Positions 18,187 through 27,737 are shown, counted from the stretch's first letter. The stretch: DNA of 64,000 nucleotides from Bradyrhizobium lablabi (GCF_018129385.1 NZ_JAFCLN010000005.1:186001-250000); one strand, 5' to 3'. Numbers and translations: made by a program. Notes: generated by a model from the letters alone, not told the origin.

Positions 18187-18362
18187 CCCGAACCGGCGCC
18201 GTCGCGCCTGCGCAGTTCGTCCATCAATTGCGCCAGGTACGGGGGCAGATCATTTTTGACCGGGCGGAGATTCTGCTGGAGCCGTTCGCCCACGGCGTCG
18301 CAGATCGACCGGCATGTCTTGTGGTCGATGAGTTCGAAGCTGCTGTCGATTCGGCCCGTCAT
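18183..18362 (-). CDS. Small conserved-looking protein, unknown function
   Basis: A 59-residue cytoplasmic protein beginning MTGRIDSSFELIDHKTCRSI, followed by CDAVGERLQQNL and ending PPYLAQLMDELRRRDGAGSG. The composition is balanced, with an amphipathic helix pattern, unlike translated noise. I recall similar short proteins in Bradyrhizobium but cannot verify it here. An upstream ATG at 18374 would add four residues. It is convergent with ltaE and overlaps it by four bases. Confidence 0.6.
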   Translation of the reverse strand: MTGRIDSSFELIDHKTCRSICDAVGERLQQNLRPVKNDLPPYLAQLMDELRRRDGAGSG

Positions 18363-18508
18363 GGCGAGTTCCACGTCGCTTGGTCAAAGGGATCATTCCA
18401 TGCAGGACCAAGTCGCGGATGCGGAATTTGTTTCGCGGTCGCAGACGGTTGTGGCGCGCTGTTGCAGCACGCCGTGCAGGCAAAGCGCTTTTGGTTCCGC
18501 CGCTACAA

Positions 18509-18540
18509 GAAAAAAGCCCCGGCGCGGCGGCACCGGGGCT
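18509..18540 (-). terminator. Intrinsic terminator of the small exported-protein gene
   Basis: On the minus strand AGCCCCGG pairs with CCGGGGCT around a 10-base loop and is followed by a run of six T. It lies 24 bases after the stop codon of the gene at 18564-18815, which it should terminate. Confidence 0.85.
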
Positions 18541-18563
18541 CCCTGAACTCAGGCTCAGGCGGA

Positions 18564-18815
18564 TCAGTAGCAGCGGTTCACCAAGTGCCAGCGCGGGCCC
18601 CAGGGGGTCGGGACCAGGCGCCGCACATAGCAGCCGCCATAGCCGTAGGCGGGAGCGGGGACGCCGACCACGACGCGCGGGCCGCCCCATCCCCAACCGC
18701 GGTAGCCATGCCAGCCGTGATATCCACCGCCCCAGGCGGAAGCGGAGGTCGGAGCCAGCACCGCCGCACCCAGCGAGGCCGCGGCAATGGCAACAAGCGA
18801 GAGTTTGCGTAACAT
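18564..18815 (-). CDS. Small exported Gly/Tyr/Trp-rich protein
   Basis: An 83-residue secreted protein: signal peptide MLRKLSLVAIAAASLGAAVL with cleavage near SASA-W, then a mature part rich in Gly, Trp, Tyr and His (GGGYHGWHGYRGWGWGG). Two cysteines sit in GGCYVRRLVP and at the end, VNRCY. The family of such peptides is common in rhizobia but has no assigned function. ATG 18815 is preceded by GAGGAGACCACC. An own terminator lies downstream, so it is probably transcribed alone. Confidence 0.8.
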   Translation of the reverse strand: MLRKLSLVAIAAASLGAAVLAPTSASAWGGGYHGWHGYRGWGWGGPRVVVGVPAPAYGYGGCYVRRLVPTPWGPRWHLVNRCY

Positions 18816-18952
18816 GGTGGTCTCCTCGAGATCAGGCGCCGTCGGCGCCATCGGTAAATTACGACCGGGAGGTTAAGGGAGACCATCTGAACAAGGCCGG
18901 GATAGCGACGTCAGAAATGGTTCATCTCGGTGAAATTACTGTAATACGAAGT

Positions 18953-18970
18953 CCAAATAGCCCTATTTGG
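18953..18970. promoter_or_regulatory. 18-base inverted repeat upstream of ndk
   Basis: CCAAATAG and CTATTTGG are exact 8-base inverted arms separated by CC, about 85 bases before the ndk start, in a locally A+T-rich stretch. It could be an operator for ndk or for the divergent small gene. Confidence 0.35.
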
Positions 18971-19054
18971 CCGCGTCACCGGGTCGCTTGCCCCGGTCCG
19001 GAGGCGCCGATATAAGCCCCGCAATCCAATTCCGTTGTATACCAAGGAAAAATC

Positions 19055-19477
19055 ATGGCGACTGAGCGTACCTTCTCGATCATCAAGCCCGACGCGACCG
19101 CGCGCAATCTGACCGGCGCGGTCAATGCCGTGATCGAAAAGGCAGGCCTGCGGATCGTTGCGCAAAAGCGCATCCGCATGACCCGGGAGCAGGCTGAAAC
19201 CTTCTATGCTGTGCACAAGGCGCGGCCGTTCTTCGGGGAACTCGTCGACTTCATGACCTCAGGGCCGGTGGTGGTTCAGGTGCTGGAAGCCGAGGGCGCG
19301 ATCGCCAAGTACCGCGAGGTGATGGGCGCGACCGATCCGGCCAAGGCAGCCGACGGCACGATCCGCAAGCTTTATGCAAAGTCGGTCGGCGAGAACTCGG
19401 CGCATGGTTCGGACGCGCCGGAAACCGCCGCCATCGAAATCGCCCAGTTCTTCTCGGGCAATGAGATCGTCGGCTGA
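19055..19477 (+). CDS. ndk: Nucleoside diphosphate kinase
   Basis: Transfers the gamma-phosphate of ATP to other NDPs through a phosphohistidine. The 140-residue protein is full length. The catalytic histidine is H117 in the signature NSAHGSD, and the N-terminal [10 protein letters not shown] and [11 protein letters not shown] are typical. ATG 19055 has AAGGAAAAATC upstream. It stands as a single gene followed at 76 bases by the TerC-like gene on the same strand. Confidence 0.97.
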   Translation: MATERTFSIIKPDATARNLTGAVNAVIEKAGLRIVAQKRIRMTREQAETFYAVHKARPFFGELVDFMTSGPVVVQVLEAEGAIAKYREVMGATDPAKAADGTIRKLYAKSVGENSAHGSDAPETAAIEIAQFFSGNEIVG

Positions 19478-19553
19478 CCGATTGAGGATAACCTGAAGCG
19501 GCAGACAATAGCCGTAGCCGCACTGAACGCGCGCGAACCGGAGGGGACAGACA

Positions 19554-20393
19554 GTGGACTGGTTGCTGCAAATTTTTAACCCGGCGACGATCTCGAACTT
19601 TTTCTCGCAGTTCCACGCCGAGATGCAGCAACCCGCATTCTGGGTCGCGCTCGGCAAGATCATGTGGATCAACATCCTGCTGTCGGGCGACAATGCGCTC
19701 GTCATCGCGATGGCGTGCCGCGGGCTGCCGCCGCGTCAGAAGTTCTGGGGCATGATCCTCGGCGCCGGCGTCGCCGTCTTGCTGCGCATCATCTTCACCG
19801 GCATCGTGGTGACGTTGATGGAGCTGCCGTACCTGAAGCTGGTTGGCGGTCTCGCGCTGCTGTTCATCGCAGCCAAGCTGCTGGTACCGGAACACGAGGA
19901 AGAGGGTGGCGTGGATGCCGCGGCCCATCTCTGGGCGGCCGTTCAGATCGTGGCGATCGCCGACATCGTCATGAGCCTCGACAACGTGATCGCGGTGGCC
20001 GCGGCTGCCAATGGCAGCATTCCGCTGCTGGTGATTGGCCTTGCGATCAGCGTACCGCTGATCGTGGCCGGCGCCGCGCTGATCATGGCGCTGCTGACGC
20101 GTTTGCCTGCGCTGGTATGGGCGGGCGCCGGCCTGCTTGGCTGGATCGCCGGCGAGGTGGCGGCGACCGACCCCGCCATTCAGCCGGGGCTGCATGCCTT
20201 CTTCAACGGCCCGGTCGGCGTCAAGCTCGACTCCATGCTCGGCATGATCGGCAAGTCGCCGATGTTTGCCAATAACGGCCATGGCGGCGAAATCCTGTTC
20301 GGCATCGTCGGCATCGTCATCGTGCTGGTCGCCGGATATATCTGGCGCACGCGCAGACTACGCGCAGCGATGCATTCGACGCATACGGCCTGA
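19554..20393 (+). CDS. TerC family integral membrane protein (YjbE-like)
   Basis: A 279-residue polytopic inner-membrane protein of the TerC superfamily, whose members are linked to metal-ion efflux, including manganese, or tellurite resistance. The two acidic family motifs are present in the membrane: INILLSGDNALVIAMA near residue 40 and DIVMSLDNVIAVAAAANG near 140. A hydrophilic His/Glu-rich loop (PEHEEEGG) separates the halves. Seven or eight helices are evident. The GTG start at 19554 has GGAGGGGACAGACA upstream. I looked for a manganese (yybP-ykoY) riboswitch and did not find one. Confidence 0.9.
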   Translation: MDWLLQIFNPATISNFFSQFHAEMQQPAFWVALGKIMWINILLSGDNALVIAMACRGLPPRQKFWGMILGAGVAVLLRIIFTGIVVTLMELPYLKLVGGLALLFIAAKLLVPEHEEEGGVDAAAHLWAAVQIVAIADIVMSLDNVIAVAAAANGSIPLLVIGLAISVPLIVAGAALIMALLTRLPALVWAGAGLLGWIAGEVAATDPAIQPGLHAFFNGPVGVKLDSMLGMIGKSPMFANNGHGGEILFGIVGIVIVLVAGYIWRTRRLRAAMHSTHTA

Positions 20394-20408
20394 CTCTTGA
20401 AAGAACAC

Positions 20409-20433
20409 CGGGCGCGCAACACGAGCGCGCCCG
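20409..20433. terminator. G+C-rich hairpin between convergent genes
   Basis: CGGGCGCGC pairs with GCGCGCCCG around a seven-base loop, between the TerC-like stop and the ppx stop. There is no T-run, so it may be a stability hairpin or a weak bidirectional terminator. Confidence 0.45.
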
Positions 20434-20440
20434 CCAGGGG

Positions 20441-21943
20441 TTAGCGCCTGACGATCGAGCCGGAACGGCCAAGCAGCCGCGCGAGCTGCTTGAAGCGGCT
20501 GCCGACCCGGTCGGCTACCAGATCGACCATCTGATGCTCGAACACCAGCATCAGCTTGCGGCCCTCGCCGCGGAAATGCGTCGCCGGCAACACGCCGGGG
20601 CGCGCGGCCGAGACCAGATGCGCGACGCGGAAGGCGGCTCCCAGCATGCGCGCGCGCTCATCCATTGCGGGCGGAATCAGGTCGCGCATCACCGGCGGCG
20701 GCTCGTTCGCCTCGCTGAGGCCGGCGTAGCGGTAGTAGACGGAGAGCGCGACGAAGGCCCGGCCCTGATGGTCGACCGAGCCGAAATTGCCGTTGGTGAT
20801 CAGGCTCAGCGTTTCCTCGCCGCGATGATCGGGATGCACGCGCCAGCCGATGTCGGACAACAGGCACGCGGCGTGGCGCAGGCGGCGGTCCTCTTCGGTT
20901 TCGCGCAGTCTGACGACGCGCGCGAGACGATCGGTCCAGGCGATCAATTCCTCGGCGTGTTTTGCCGATCGTGACAGCAGGCCGTTCAGGGTCTGGGCCG
21001 CGCAGATCAGGCCGTCCTTGGCCTTCTCCGCCGGCGGCAGCATTTCGTAGAACAGCCCTTCGCGCACCCCGAAGGTCGAGAACACGATGGTCTTCGGCTG
21101 CGCCACGCGGATCACATATTCGAGCACCAGCGCCGCGTAGGTCAGCAGCGGGCGGCGCGCATCGGAGATGGTTTCGATGTCCGCCAGCAGGTTGGCGGCC
21201 GCCAGCCGCCGCAAGCGTACCGCAAAGTCGAGCGCGTCCGCGGCCGGTAACGAATAGCCGTGCATCACCTTGAGCGGATAGCCGCTCTGGATGATGTGGA
21301 TGCGCGCCAGCGAGCGCCAGGTGCCGCCGACCGCATAGAAGGTGCGGCCGCGGCCGGCCTTGAGATGCGCGACCCCGGATATTTCGGTCCTGACGATGCG
21401 TTCGGCGCGTTTCAGCGATTTTTGCGAGGCGTCCTGCAAGGCAAGGCTGCCGAGCGGCAGCGTCACGCCGCTGTGCACGCGGTTCTTCCTGACGTCGATC
21501 AGTTCGAGCGAGCCGCCGCCGAGGTCGCCGACGATGCCGTCCGGATTGTGGATGCCGGAGATGACGCCAAGCGCCGACAGCTTTGCCTCGCGCGGGCCGG
21601 AGAGTATCTCGATCGGCGTGCCGCAGATGCGTTCGGCCCTTCGAATGAAGTCGGGACCGTTGGTGGCGTCGCGACAGGCCGCGGTCGCGATCGCATAGAC
21701 GCGGCCGACCTTCTGGATCCGGCAGAGCGCGCGAAAGCGGCGCAGCGAGGTCAGCGCTTTTGCGACCGCATCGGGCGCGAGCAGGCCCGTGCTCTGCACC
21801 TCGCGGCCGAGGCCGCACAGCGCCTTCTCGTTGAACACCGAGACGAGGCTGCGAGCCAACTGCTCATAGACGACCATTCGAACCGAGTTCGAACCGATGT
21901 CGATGACCGCGACGCTGGAGGCGCGCTTGCGCGGTCGTTTCAC
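20441..21943 (-). CDS. ppx: Exopolyphosphatase (Ppx/GppA family)
   Basis: Degrades inorganic polyphosphate from its ends; the family also includes pppGpp phosphatases. The 500-residue protein has the actin-like ASKHA fold: the first phosphate loop IDIGSNSVRMVV (14-25), the E-A-K-L segment GPREAKLSALG, and the second loop GIVGDLGGGSLELIDV near 140-150. The C-terminal half carries an HD-type helical region (RHAACLLSDIGWRVHPDHR). The GTG start at 21943 has AAGGAG at eight bases. It follows ppk by 12 bases on the same strand, so synthesis and breakdown of polyphosphate are probably co-transcribed. Confidence 0.93.
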   Translation of the reverse strand: MKRPRKRASSVAVIDIGSNSVRMVVYEQLARSLVSVFNEKALCGLGREVQSTGLLAPDAVAKALTSLRRFRALCRIQKVGRVYAIATAACRDATNGPDFIRRAERICGTPIEILSGPREAKLSALGVISGIHNPDGIVGDLGGGSLELIDVRKNRVHSGVTLPLGSLALQDASQKSLKRAERIVRTEISGVAHLKAGRGRTFYAVGGTWRSLARIHIIQSGYPLKVMHGYSLPAADALDFAVRLRRLAAANLLADIETISDARRPLLTYAALVLEYVIRVAQPKTIVFSTFGVREGLFYEMLPPAEKAKDGLICAAQTLNGLLSRSAKHAEELIAWTDRLARVVRLRETEEDRRLRHAACLLSDIGWRVHPDHRGEETLSLITNGNFGSVDHQGRAFVALSVYYRYAGLSEANEPPPVMRDLIPPAMDERARMLGAAFRVAHLVSAARPGVLPATHFRGEGRKLMLVFEHQMVDLVADRVGSRFKQLARLLGRSGSIVRR

Positions 21944-21955
21944 CGCCAGGACTCC

Positions 21956-24151
21956 TTAGGAAGAGGTACGCTCGTTGCGGCGCGTGAGGCGGCGTGGCGA
22001 GGATTCCTTGAGCGACTTTCCACGGCCTGACAGACTCGGATTTGTCATGAAATAGTTATGAAGGTTGAAAGGCTCCTCGCCTTTCGCGGCCTTCATACGC
22101 GTTGACGATCCATCCGGCAACAACTGCCAGCTCTGCTCGTTGTCCTTCAGGTTCGCGACCATGATCTGTTCGAGAACCTGCTGATGCACCGTGGGATTTT
22201 GCAGCGGACAGAGCACCTCGACGCGCCGGTCGAGGTTGCGCGGCATCATGTCGGCGGACGAGATATACACAGCCGCCTTCGTGCTCGGCAGGCCCTGACC
22301 CATACCAAAGCAGTAGATTCGGCCGTGTTCGAGGAATCGGCCGATCACCGATTTGACGCGGATGTTCTCGGAAAGGCCGGCGATTCCCGGCCGCAAGCAG
22401 CAGATGCCGCGCACGACAAGCTCGACCGCGACGCCGGCCTGGGAGGCCTCATAGAGCGCATCGATGATGTCGGGGTCCACAAGCGAGTTCATCTTCATCC
22501 AGATCGCGCCCGGCTTGCCGTGCTTGGCGTGGCTGGTCTCGCCATGGATGTGTTCGATGATGCGCTGGCGCAGCGTCAGCGGCGACACCGCCATCTTCTC
22601 GATGTCGATCGGCTCGGCATAGCCGGTGATGAAGTTGAACACCCGCGCCGCGTCGCGTCCGATCGCCGGATCCGAGGTGAAGTAGGACAGGTCGGTATAG
22701 ATGCGCGCGGTGACGGGATGATAGTTGCCGGTGCCGGTGTGCACATAGGTGGTGAGGTTGCCGCCCTCGCGGCGCACCACCATCGACAGTTTGGCGTGGG
22801 TCTTCAGCTCGATGAAGCCATACACGACCTGCACGCCGGCGCGCTCGAGATCGCGCGCCCAGCGGATATTGGCTTCCTCGTCGAAGCGCGCCTTCAACTC
22901 GATCAGCGCGGTGACGGATTTTCCGGCCTCGGCCGCCTCGGCCAGCGCACGCACGATCGGCGAGTTGTTGGAGGTGCGGTATAGCGTCTGCTTGATCGCG
23001 ACCACGTCGGGATCGCGCGTCGCCTGTTGCAGGAACTGCACGACGACGTCGAAGGATTCATAGGGGTGATGGACGATCAGGTCCTTTTGCCGGATCGCCG
23101 CAAAGATGTCGCCGCCGTGATCGCGCACCCGCTCGGGATGGCGCGGCACATAGGGCGGGAATTCGAGGTCGGGCCGGTCCAGCCGGGTCAGTTGCGACAG
23201 TTCGTTCATCGCGAGCACGCCGTCGACCAGGAAGACCTCGTCGTCGGCGGCTGACAATGCCTGCTGCACGAAGGCGCGCAACTCCTCCGGCATCTTGGCG
23301 TCGATCTCGAGCCGGATCACCGATCCGCGGCGGCGGCGCTTCAGCGCCGTCTCGAAGGTGCGAACGAGATCTTCCGCTTCTTCCTCGATTTCGATTTCGG
23401 AGTCGCGGATGATGCGGAAGGCACCCTGGCCCTTGACGGTGTAGCCGGGGAACAGCCGGCCGATGAACAGGCCGGTGGCCTGCTCGAGAGTAATGAGCCG
23501 CGTCACGCCTTCCTTGGTCGCCGGCATGCGGATGAAGCGATCGATCTTGCCGGGCATGCGGATCAGCGCATTCATGGCCTTGCCATCGGTCATGCGCAGC
23601 AACTGCAATGCGATTGTGAAGCCGAGGCTCGGGATGAACGGGAAGGGGTGGGCCGGGTCGATCGCCAGCGGTGTCAGCAGCGGAAAGATGTTGTGGAGGA
23701 AGTGATCCTCGATCCAGGCGCGCTCGGTCTTGGTGACGTCCTTGGCTTCCACCAGCACGATGCCGACGTCGGCGAGCATGTGGTGCAGGTCGGCCCAGAT
23801 CGCCTGCTGATCCTTGGCAAGGCGTGACACCGTCTCGTTGACGAGAACCAATTGCTCAAGCGGCGTGCGGCCGTCGGGGCTGCGTTCGGTGATACCTTCG
23901 CGGACCTGCGCCTTGATGCCGGCGACGCGCACCATGAAGAATTCATCAAGGTTATTGGCCGAAATCGACAGGAACCGTACCCGCTCCAGCGCGGGATGGC
24001 CGGGGTTGACCGACTCTTCCAGCACACGGCGATTGAAATGCAGCCAGGAAAGCTCGCGGTTGATGAAGCGCTCCGGGCTGTCGGCAATCGACGGATGGGC
24101 CTCGGTCTCGGCTTCTTTCTCTTTAACTACAACGGCTTGGGTGGATTCCAT
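21956..24151 (-). CDS. ppk: Polyphosphate kinase 1
   Basis: Reversibly polymerises the terminal phosphate of ATP into polyphosphate, membrane-associated. The protein of about 731 residues has the N domain ([19 protein letters not shown]), the head domain ([15 protein letters not shown]) and the catalytic C domains. The phosphohistidine region reads [20 protein letters not shown], and [10 protein letters not shown] lies near the end. Three in-frame ATGs (24187, 24163, 24151) are possible; none has a strong ribosome-binding site. I chose [15 protein letters not shown] because it resembles PPK N-termini I know from the group. ppk is directly followed by ppx. Confidence 0.94.
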   Translation of the reverse strand: MESTQAVVVKEKEAETEAHPSIADSPERFINRELSWLHFNRRVLEESVNPGHPALERVRFLSISANNLDEFFMVRVAGIKAQVREGITERSPDGRTPLEQLVLVNETVSRLAKDQQAIWADLHHMLADVGIVLVEAKDVTKTERAWIEDHFLHNIFPLLTPLAIDPAHPFPFIPSLGFTIALQLLRMTDGKAMNALIRMPGKIDRFIRMPATKEGVTRLITLEQATGLFIGRLFPGYTVKGQGAFRIIRDSEIEIEEEAEDLVRTFETALKRRRRGSVIRLEIDAKMPEELRAFVQQALSAADDEVFLVDGVLAMNELSQLTRLDRPDLEFPPYVPRHPERVRDHGGDIFAAIRQKDLIVHHPYESFDVVVQFLQQATRDPDVVAIKQTLYRTSNNSPIVRALAEAAEAGKSVTALIELKARFDEEANIRWARDLERAGVQVVYGFIELKTHAKLSMVVRREGGNLTTYVHTGTGNYHPVTARIYTDLSYFTSDPAIGRDAARVFNFITGYAEPIDIEKMAVSPLTLRQRIIEHIHGETSHAKHGKPGAIWMKMNSLVDPDIIDALYEASQAGVAVELVVRGICCLRPGIAGLSENIRVKSVIGRFLEHGRIYCFGMGQGLPSTKAAVYISSADMMPRNLDRRVEVLCPLQNPTVHQQVLEQIMVANLKDNEQSWQLLPDGSSTRMKAAKGEEPFNLHNYFMTNPSLSGRGKSLKESSPRRLTRRNERTSS

Positions 24152-24288
24152 CAGAATTCGATCCATCAAGAGGCAGTTTGCCCGCATTGTCGCGCAAAGC
24201 CACCGCGAACCATGTGATAGAGCGGTGACGTTTCAATGACATTGATGTTCCACGCCCGCCGGCCGTCAAGGCATGCGTTCCGGCAAAT

Positions 24289-24966
24289 TCAGGCGTTGCG
24301 CAGCAATTCGGCGGCCAGAGCCCGCGTCACCGGCCGGCCCTGCCGCAGGGCCTCGGTATCCAGCAGCTCGACCGCCTGCCGCGCTGCGGCATAGGAGCGC
24401 TCGATCCGGTTGGCGAGGTAATTCACTACGGACTCATCGATCGTAAGCTGGCGGTCGGCGCAGAACTTGACGATCAGGGCCCGGAACAATTGGTCGTCCG
24501 GCGGCGACAGCGGCACGACAGGGACGGCGCGCAGCCGCGAACGCAGGTCGCGCAGTTCGATGTCGAATGCCACGGGCGCAAGGCGCGCCGTGATGAGGAC
24601 GTAGGCGCTGTCCTCGCGCGCCAGGTTCATCAGGTGAAACAGTGCGCGCTCGTCGAAGCCGGAAGGCCGCAAATCTTCGACCACCAGCGCGCCGGTCGCC
24701 AGCGCGCCCGGCACGGACGCGGCCGTCAGCGCGTGTGCCGATATCGAGCGGGCGCCGGATTGTTCGGCCCAGATCGCGGCGAGGTGGCTTTTGCCGGAAC
24801 CTTCTTCGCCGGCCAGCAGCATGATGCGGTTCGGCCAGTCGGGCCAGCTCTCGATCAGCGTGAGGCCGGCTTCGTTGGCCGGGCCTTCCAGAAAATTGTC
24901 ACGCGTCAGACTTTCCGCGTGCGGCAACGCGAACGCAAGCTGACGGGGTTGAACGTGACCTGCCAC
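24289..24966 (-). CDS. hdaA: DnaA-related regulatory protein HdaA
   Basis: A 225-residue DnaA homologue without the DNA-binding domain IV, as in HdaA/Hda, which with the sliding clamp drives ATP hydrolysis on DnaA to prevent re-initiation. The N-terminus QPRQLAFALP contains a probable clamp-binding peptide. Walker A is GEEGSGKSH (53-61), and the Walker B strand reads ALVVEDL, with E-D. A sensor 2-type helix (ANRIERSYAAARQAVELLD) is at the C-terminus. The start is GTG 24966 with GGAAGAG upstream. It sits between ppk and a phosphatidyltransferase gene; no clamp or DnaA gene is nearby. Confidence 0.88.
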   Translation of the reverse strand: MAGHVQPRQLAFALPHAESLTRDNFLEGPANEAGLTLIESWPDWPNRIMLLAGEEGSGKSHLAAIWAEQSGARSISAHALTAASVPGALATGALVVEDLRPSGFDERALFHLMNLAREDSAYVLITARLAPVAFDIELRDLRSRLRAVPVVPLSPPDDQLFRALIVKFCADRQLTIDESVVNYLANRIERSYAAARQAVELLDTEALRQGRPVTRALAAELLRNA

Positions 24967-24992
24967 GAAAAACTCTTCCGGCCTTTATTTTG

Positions 24993-25036
24993 CATGATCT
25001 TTTCGGAAAACCGGTGTCCACTTTTCCGGATCATGC
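24993..25036 (+). repeat. Intergenic repeat R1, copy B (short form)
   Basis: The stretch begins CATGATC, has CGGAAAACCGGTGTCCAC in the middle and ends TTTTCCGGATCATGCG. It carries the end blocks of repeat R1 but lacks the AAACGCTTCGCGTTTG hairpin. It fills the gap between hdaA and the phosphatidyltransferase gene. Confidence 0.75.
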
Positions 25037-25038
25037 GT

Positions 25039-25581
25039 TTAGCGCGCTTCGATCGTGCTCATGTGCCGCACCCACTCCACGAGATAGAGCGAGACGGAAA
25101 CCAAAGTAAAGACCGTGACGAAGCCCATCAGGATAAGGTCGTAGGGTCTTGGCTCGAAACCAAATCCGAGCGAGGCCAGCACCAGCGCCGCGAACGCCAC
25201 CTGCGCGACCGTGTTCAGTTTCGACACCATCGACGGCTTCATCGCGACCGGCTTGTCGAACAGCCACGACACGATGACCGCGGAGACGATCATGATGTCG
25301 CGCGACACCACGAGGATCACGATCCAGCGCGGGACCGCGCCCCAGATCCCGAGCGCGACGTAGATCGACACCAGCAGCGCCTTGTCGGCGAGCGGGTCGA
25401 GCAGGGCGCCGAGCTCGCTCGTCATGTTGAAGCGCTTTGCCAGGAAACCATCGACGGCGTCACTGACGCCGGCAATGACGAAGACCGCGAACGCAATCTC
25501 CATCTGGTTCGAGGCAATGGCCCAGACGATGATCGGCACCAGGATGATGCGACCAAGGGTGATGATGTTCGGAATACTCAA
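25039..25581 (-). CDS. pgsA: CDP-alcohol phosphatidyltransferase (PgsA-like)
   Basis: A 180-residue inner-membrane enzyme that exchanges the CMP of a CDP-alcohol for another alcohol, most likely CDP-diacylglycerol plus glycerol-3-phosphate. The family motif D-G-x2-A-x-R-x8-G-x3-D-x3-D is present as SDAVDGFLAKRF ... LGALLDPLADK (40-68), although the usual A-R is A-K-R here. About five helices. The start is TTG 25581, reading MSIPNIITLGRI, preceded by GGGAAG at nine bases. Exact headgroup is inferred from the family and the N-terminal pattern. Confidence 0.85.
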   Translation of the reverse strand: MSIPNIITLGRIILVPIIVWAIASNQMEIAFAVFVIAGVSDAVDGFLAKRFNMTSELGALLDPLADKALLVSIYVALGIWGAVPRWIVILVVSRDIMIVSAVIVSWLFDKPVAMKPSMVSKLNTVAQVAFAALVLASLGFGFEPRPYDLILMGFVTVFTLVSVSLYLVEWVRHMSTIEAR

Positions 25582-25730
25582 CGCGGCGCTTCCCGGCTAC
25601 CGGCTGGTTTTCGGTCCGTTGCGGGCCGATCCGGCTGTTATCTACACATAGTACAGGGAGAAGGCCCTTGCGAGCCATTGCGCGGGGCAGGAATCCGACG
25701 TAACCAGCCGGCATTCAACTGGAATTTGGC

Positions 25731-26804
25731 ATGGCCGACCGCAAAAACGGGCTCACTTACGCCGATTCGGGCGTCGACATCGATGCCGGCAACCGGCTGG
25801 TCGATCTCATCAAGCCGATGGTTCGCGCCACTGCGCGCCCTGGCGCCGACGCCGAAATCGGCGGCTTTGGCGGCCTGTTCGACCTGAAGGCTGCCGGCTT
25901 TACGGACCCGGTTCTGGTGGCCGCCACCGACGGCGTCGGCACCAAGGTCAAGATCGCGATCGACACCGGGCTGCACGGCGGCATCGGCATCGATCTCGTG
26001 GCGATGTCGGTCAACGACCTCGTGGTGCAGGGCGCCGAACCGCTGTTCTTTCTCGACTACTTCGCCTGCGGCCGGCTCAATCCCGAAGCGACCGCGGCGA
26101 TCGTCGCGGGCATTGCCGAGGGCTGCCGGGAGTCCGGCTGCGCGCTGATCGGCGGTGAGACCGCGGAGATGCCGGGGCTCTACAAGGACGGCGACTATGA
26201 TCTGGCGGGCTTTGCGGTCGGCGCGGCCGAGCGCGGCACGCTGCTGCCGCGCGGCGATATCGCCGCGGGCGATGCCGTGATCGGGCTTGCGTCCTCGGGC
26301 GTGCACTCCAACGGTTTTTCGCTGGTGCGCAAGATCGTGGAAAATTCGCGCGTCGCCTTCGATGCGCCGGCGCCGTTCTCGCCTGTCATGACGCTGGGCG
26401 GCGCCTTGCTGACGCCGACCAAGCTCTATGTGAAATCCTGCCTGCGCGCGATCCGCGAGACCGGCGCGGTGAAGGGCCTGGCCCATATCACCGGCGGCGG
26501 CTTTACCGACAATATTCCGCGCGTGCTGCCAAAGCATCTTGGCGTCGGCATTGATCTGGCGCGCCTTCCGGTGCTGCCGGTGTTCAAATGGCTGGCGGAG
26601 CAGGGCGGCATTGCCGAGCTCGAATTGCTGCGCACCTTCAACTGCGGCATCGGCATGATCGCGATCGTGCAGGCGGACGCGGTCGAAAAGGTCACGGAAA
26701 TCTTCACCGAGAGCGGCGAGACCGTCGCGCTGCTCGGCGAAGTGATCCCGGCCACCGGCGAGCACCGCGTGGTCTATAACGGTCACCTCGATCTGGCGCC
26801 GTGA
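25731..26804 (+). CDS. purM: Phosphoribosylformylglycinamidine cyclo-ligase
   Basis: AIR synthetase: ATP-dependent ring closure of FGAM to aminoimidazole ribotide, step five of purine synthesis. The 357-residue protein has the N-terminal [20 protein letters not shown], the glycine-rich [12 protein letters not shown] loop, the [11 protein letters not shown] segment and the C-terminal [12 protein letters not shown]. All are standard for PurM. It is followed by purN after four bases, the conserved purMN operon. No purine riboswitch is visible in the 149 bases upstream. Confidence 0.97.
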   Translation: MADRKNGLTYADSGVDIDAGNRLVDLIKPMVRATARPGADAEIGGFGGLFDLKAAGFTDPVLVAATDGVGTKVKIAIDTGLHGGIGIDLVAMSVNDLVVQGAEPLFFLDYFACGRLNPEATAAIVAGIAEGCRESGCALIGGETAEMPGLYKDGDYDLAGFAVGAAERGTLLPRGDIAAGDAVIGLASSGVHSNGFSLVRKIVENSRVAFDAPAPFSPVMTLGGALLTPTKLYVKSCLRAIRETGAVKGLAHITGGGFTDNIPRVLPKHLGVGIDLARLPVLPVFKWLAEQGGIAELELLRTFNCGIGMIAIVQADAVEKVTEIFTESGETVALLGEVIPATGEHRVVYNGHLDLAP

Positions 26805-26808
26805 ACCG

Positions 26809-27462
26809 ATGAAACGTCGCGTCGCCATCCTGATCTCCGGACGAGGCTCGAACATGGCCGCCCTGATCGAGGCGGCGCGTGCCAGCGACTTTCCGGCCGA
26901 GATTGCGGTCGTGATCTCCAACCGGACCGATGCCGCCGGGCTCGAGAAGGCCAGGGCCAGCGGCATTTCGACCGCAGTGATCGAAAGCAAGCCGTTCGGA
27001 AAAGACCGCGCCGCCTTTGAGCAGGCGCTGGAAGCTACGCTCTCCGATCACGGGATCGAGGTGATTTGTCTTGCGGGCTTCATGCGGCTCTTCACCGCCG
27101 AATTCGTGCAGCGCTGGTACGGCAGGATGCTCAACATCCATCCCTCGCTGCTGCCGTCATTTCCCGGCCTCGACCCGCACGGCCAGGCGCTCCGTGCCGG
27201 CGTGAAGATTTCCGGCGCGACCGTGCATTTCGTGATTCCGGAAACCGACGCGGGGCCGATCGTGATGCAGGGCGCCGTGGCGGTGCGCGACGACGATACC
27301 GCCGAGACGCTGTCGGCACGCATCCTCGACGTCGAGCACCGCATCTATCCGGAGGCGCTGCGGCTGCTGGCGAGCGGCCGGCTCGCCCTCGAAGGCGAGC
27401 GTTGCAGCACTGCCGGCAGCGGCGGCCGCATCGAAGCGCTCATCTCGCCCGCGACCGGCTAA
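26809..27462 (+). CDS. purN: Phosphoribosylglycinamide formyltransferase
   Basis: Transfers a formyl group from 10-formyltetrahydrofolate to GAR, step three of purine synthesis. The 217-residue protein has the N-terminal phosphate loop ISGRGSNM (9-16) and the catalytic triad at positions close to the E. coli enzyme: N109 and H111 in MLNIHPSLLP, and D147 in PETDAGPI. It starts four bases after purM, so the two are one transcript. The 3' end meets a hairpin shared with the convergent cold-shock gene. Confidence 0.97.
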   Translation: MKRRVAILISGRGSNMAALIEAARASDFPAEIAVVISNRTDAAGLEKARASGISTAVIESKPFGKDRAAFEQALEATLSDHGIEVICLAGFMRLFTAEFVQRWYGRMLNIHPSLLPSFPGLDPHGQALRAGVKISGATVHFVIPETDAGPIVMQGAVAVRDDDTAETLSARILDVEHRIYPEALRLLASGRLALEGERCSTAGSGGRIEALISPATG

Positions 27463-27468
27463 AAAAGA

Positions 27469-27491
27469 ACCCCCGGCTGACGGCCGGGGGT
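27469..27491 (-). terminator. Terminator between purN and the cold-shock gene
   Basis: ACCCCCGGC pairs with GCCGGGGGT around a short loop. On the minus strand it is followed by T-C-T-T-T-T-T-T, so it is a good intrinsic terminator for the cold-shock gene. On the plus strand there is no T-run, so termination of purN there would be weaker. Confidence 0.85.
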
Positions 27492-27533
27492 GATCTTCAC
27501 TGCTTGCGCTGGACTGGTGTTCGAAGCTGAAGT

Positions 27534-27737
27534 CTACGAAACCTTGAGATTCTCGGCGGACGACTTGCCGCGATTCTCGACGAGTTCGTATTCGACAGTC
27601 TGGTTTTCGTTGAGGGTGGAGAGGCCCGCACGCTCGACCGCCGAGATATGGACGAACACGTCCTTATCGCCGACGGCCGGCTTGATGAACCCGTAACCCT
27701 TGGTTGGGTTGAACCACTTGACGGTACCCTTCGGCAT
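27534..27737 (-). CDS. cspA: Cold-shock domain protein
   Basis: A 67-residue single-domain RNA chaperone. RNP1 reads KGYGFI (13-18) and RNP2 VFVHIS (27-32), with the usual aromatic residues W8 and F9. AGLSTLNENQTVEYELVENR completes the OB fold. ATG 27737 has GCAGGAGTCAGGCG upstream. Whether it is cold-induced or constitutive cannot be told; the leader contains an unusual hairpin with a T-run (see separate entry). A terminator follows the gene. Confidence 0.95.
   Translation of the reverse strand: MPKGTVKWFNPTKGYGFIKPAVGDKDVFVHISAVERAGLSTLNENQTVEYELVENRGKSSAENLKVS

Noticed and set aside
19478..19553. Possible yybP-ykoY manganese riboswitch before the TerC-like gene
   Set aside because: Only 76 bases are available and the conserved core sequences are absent.
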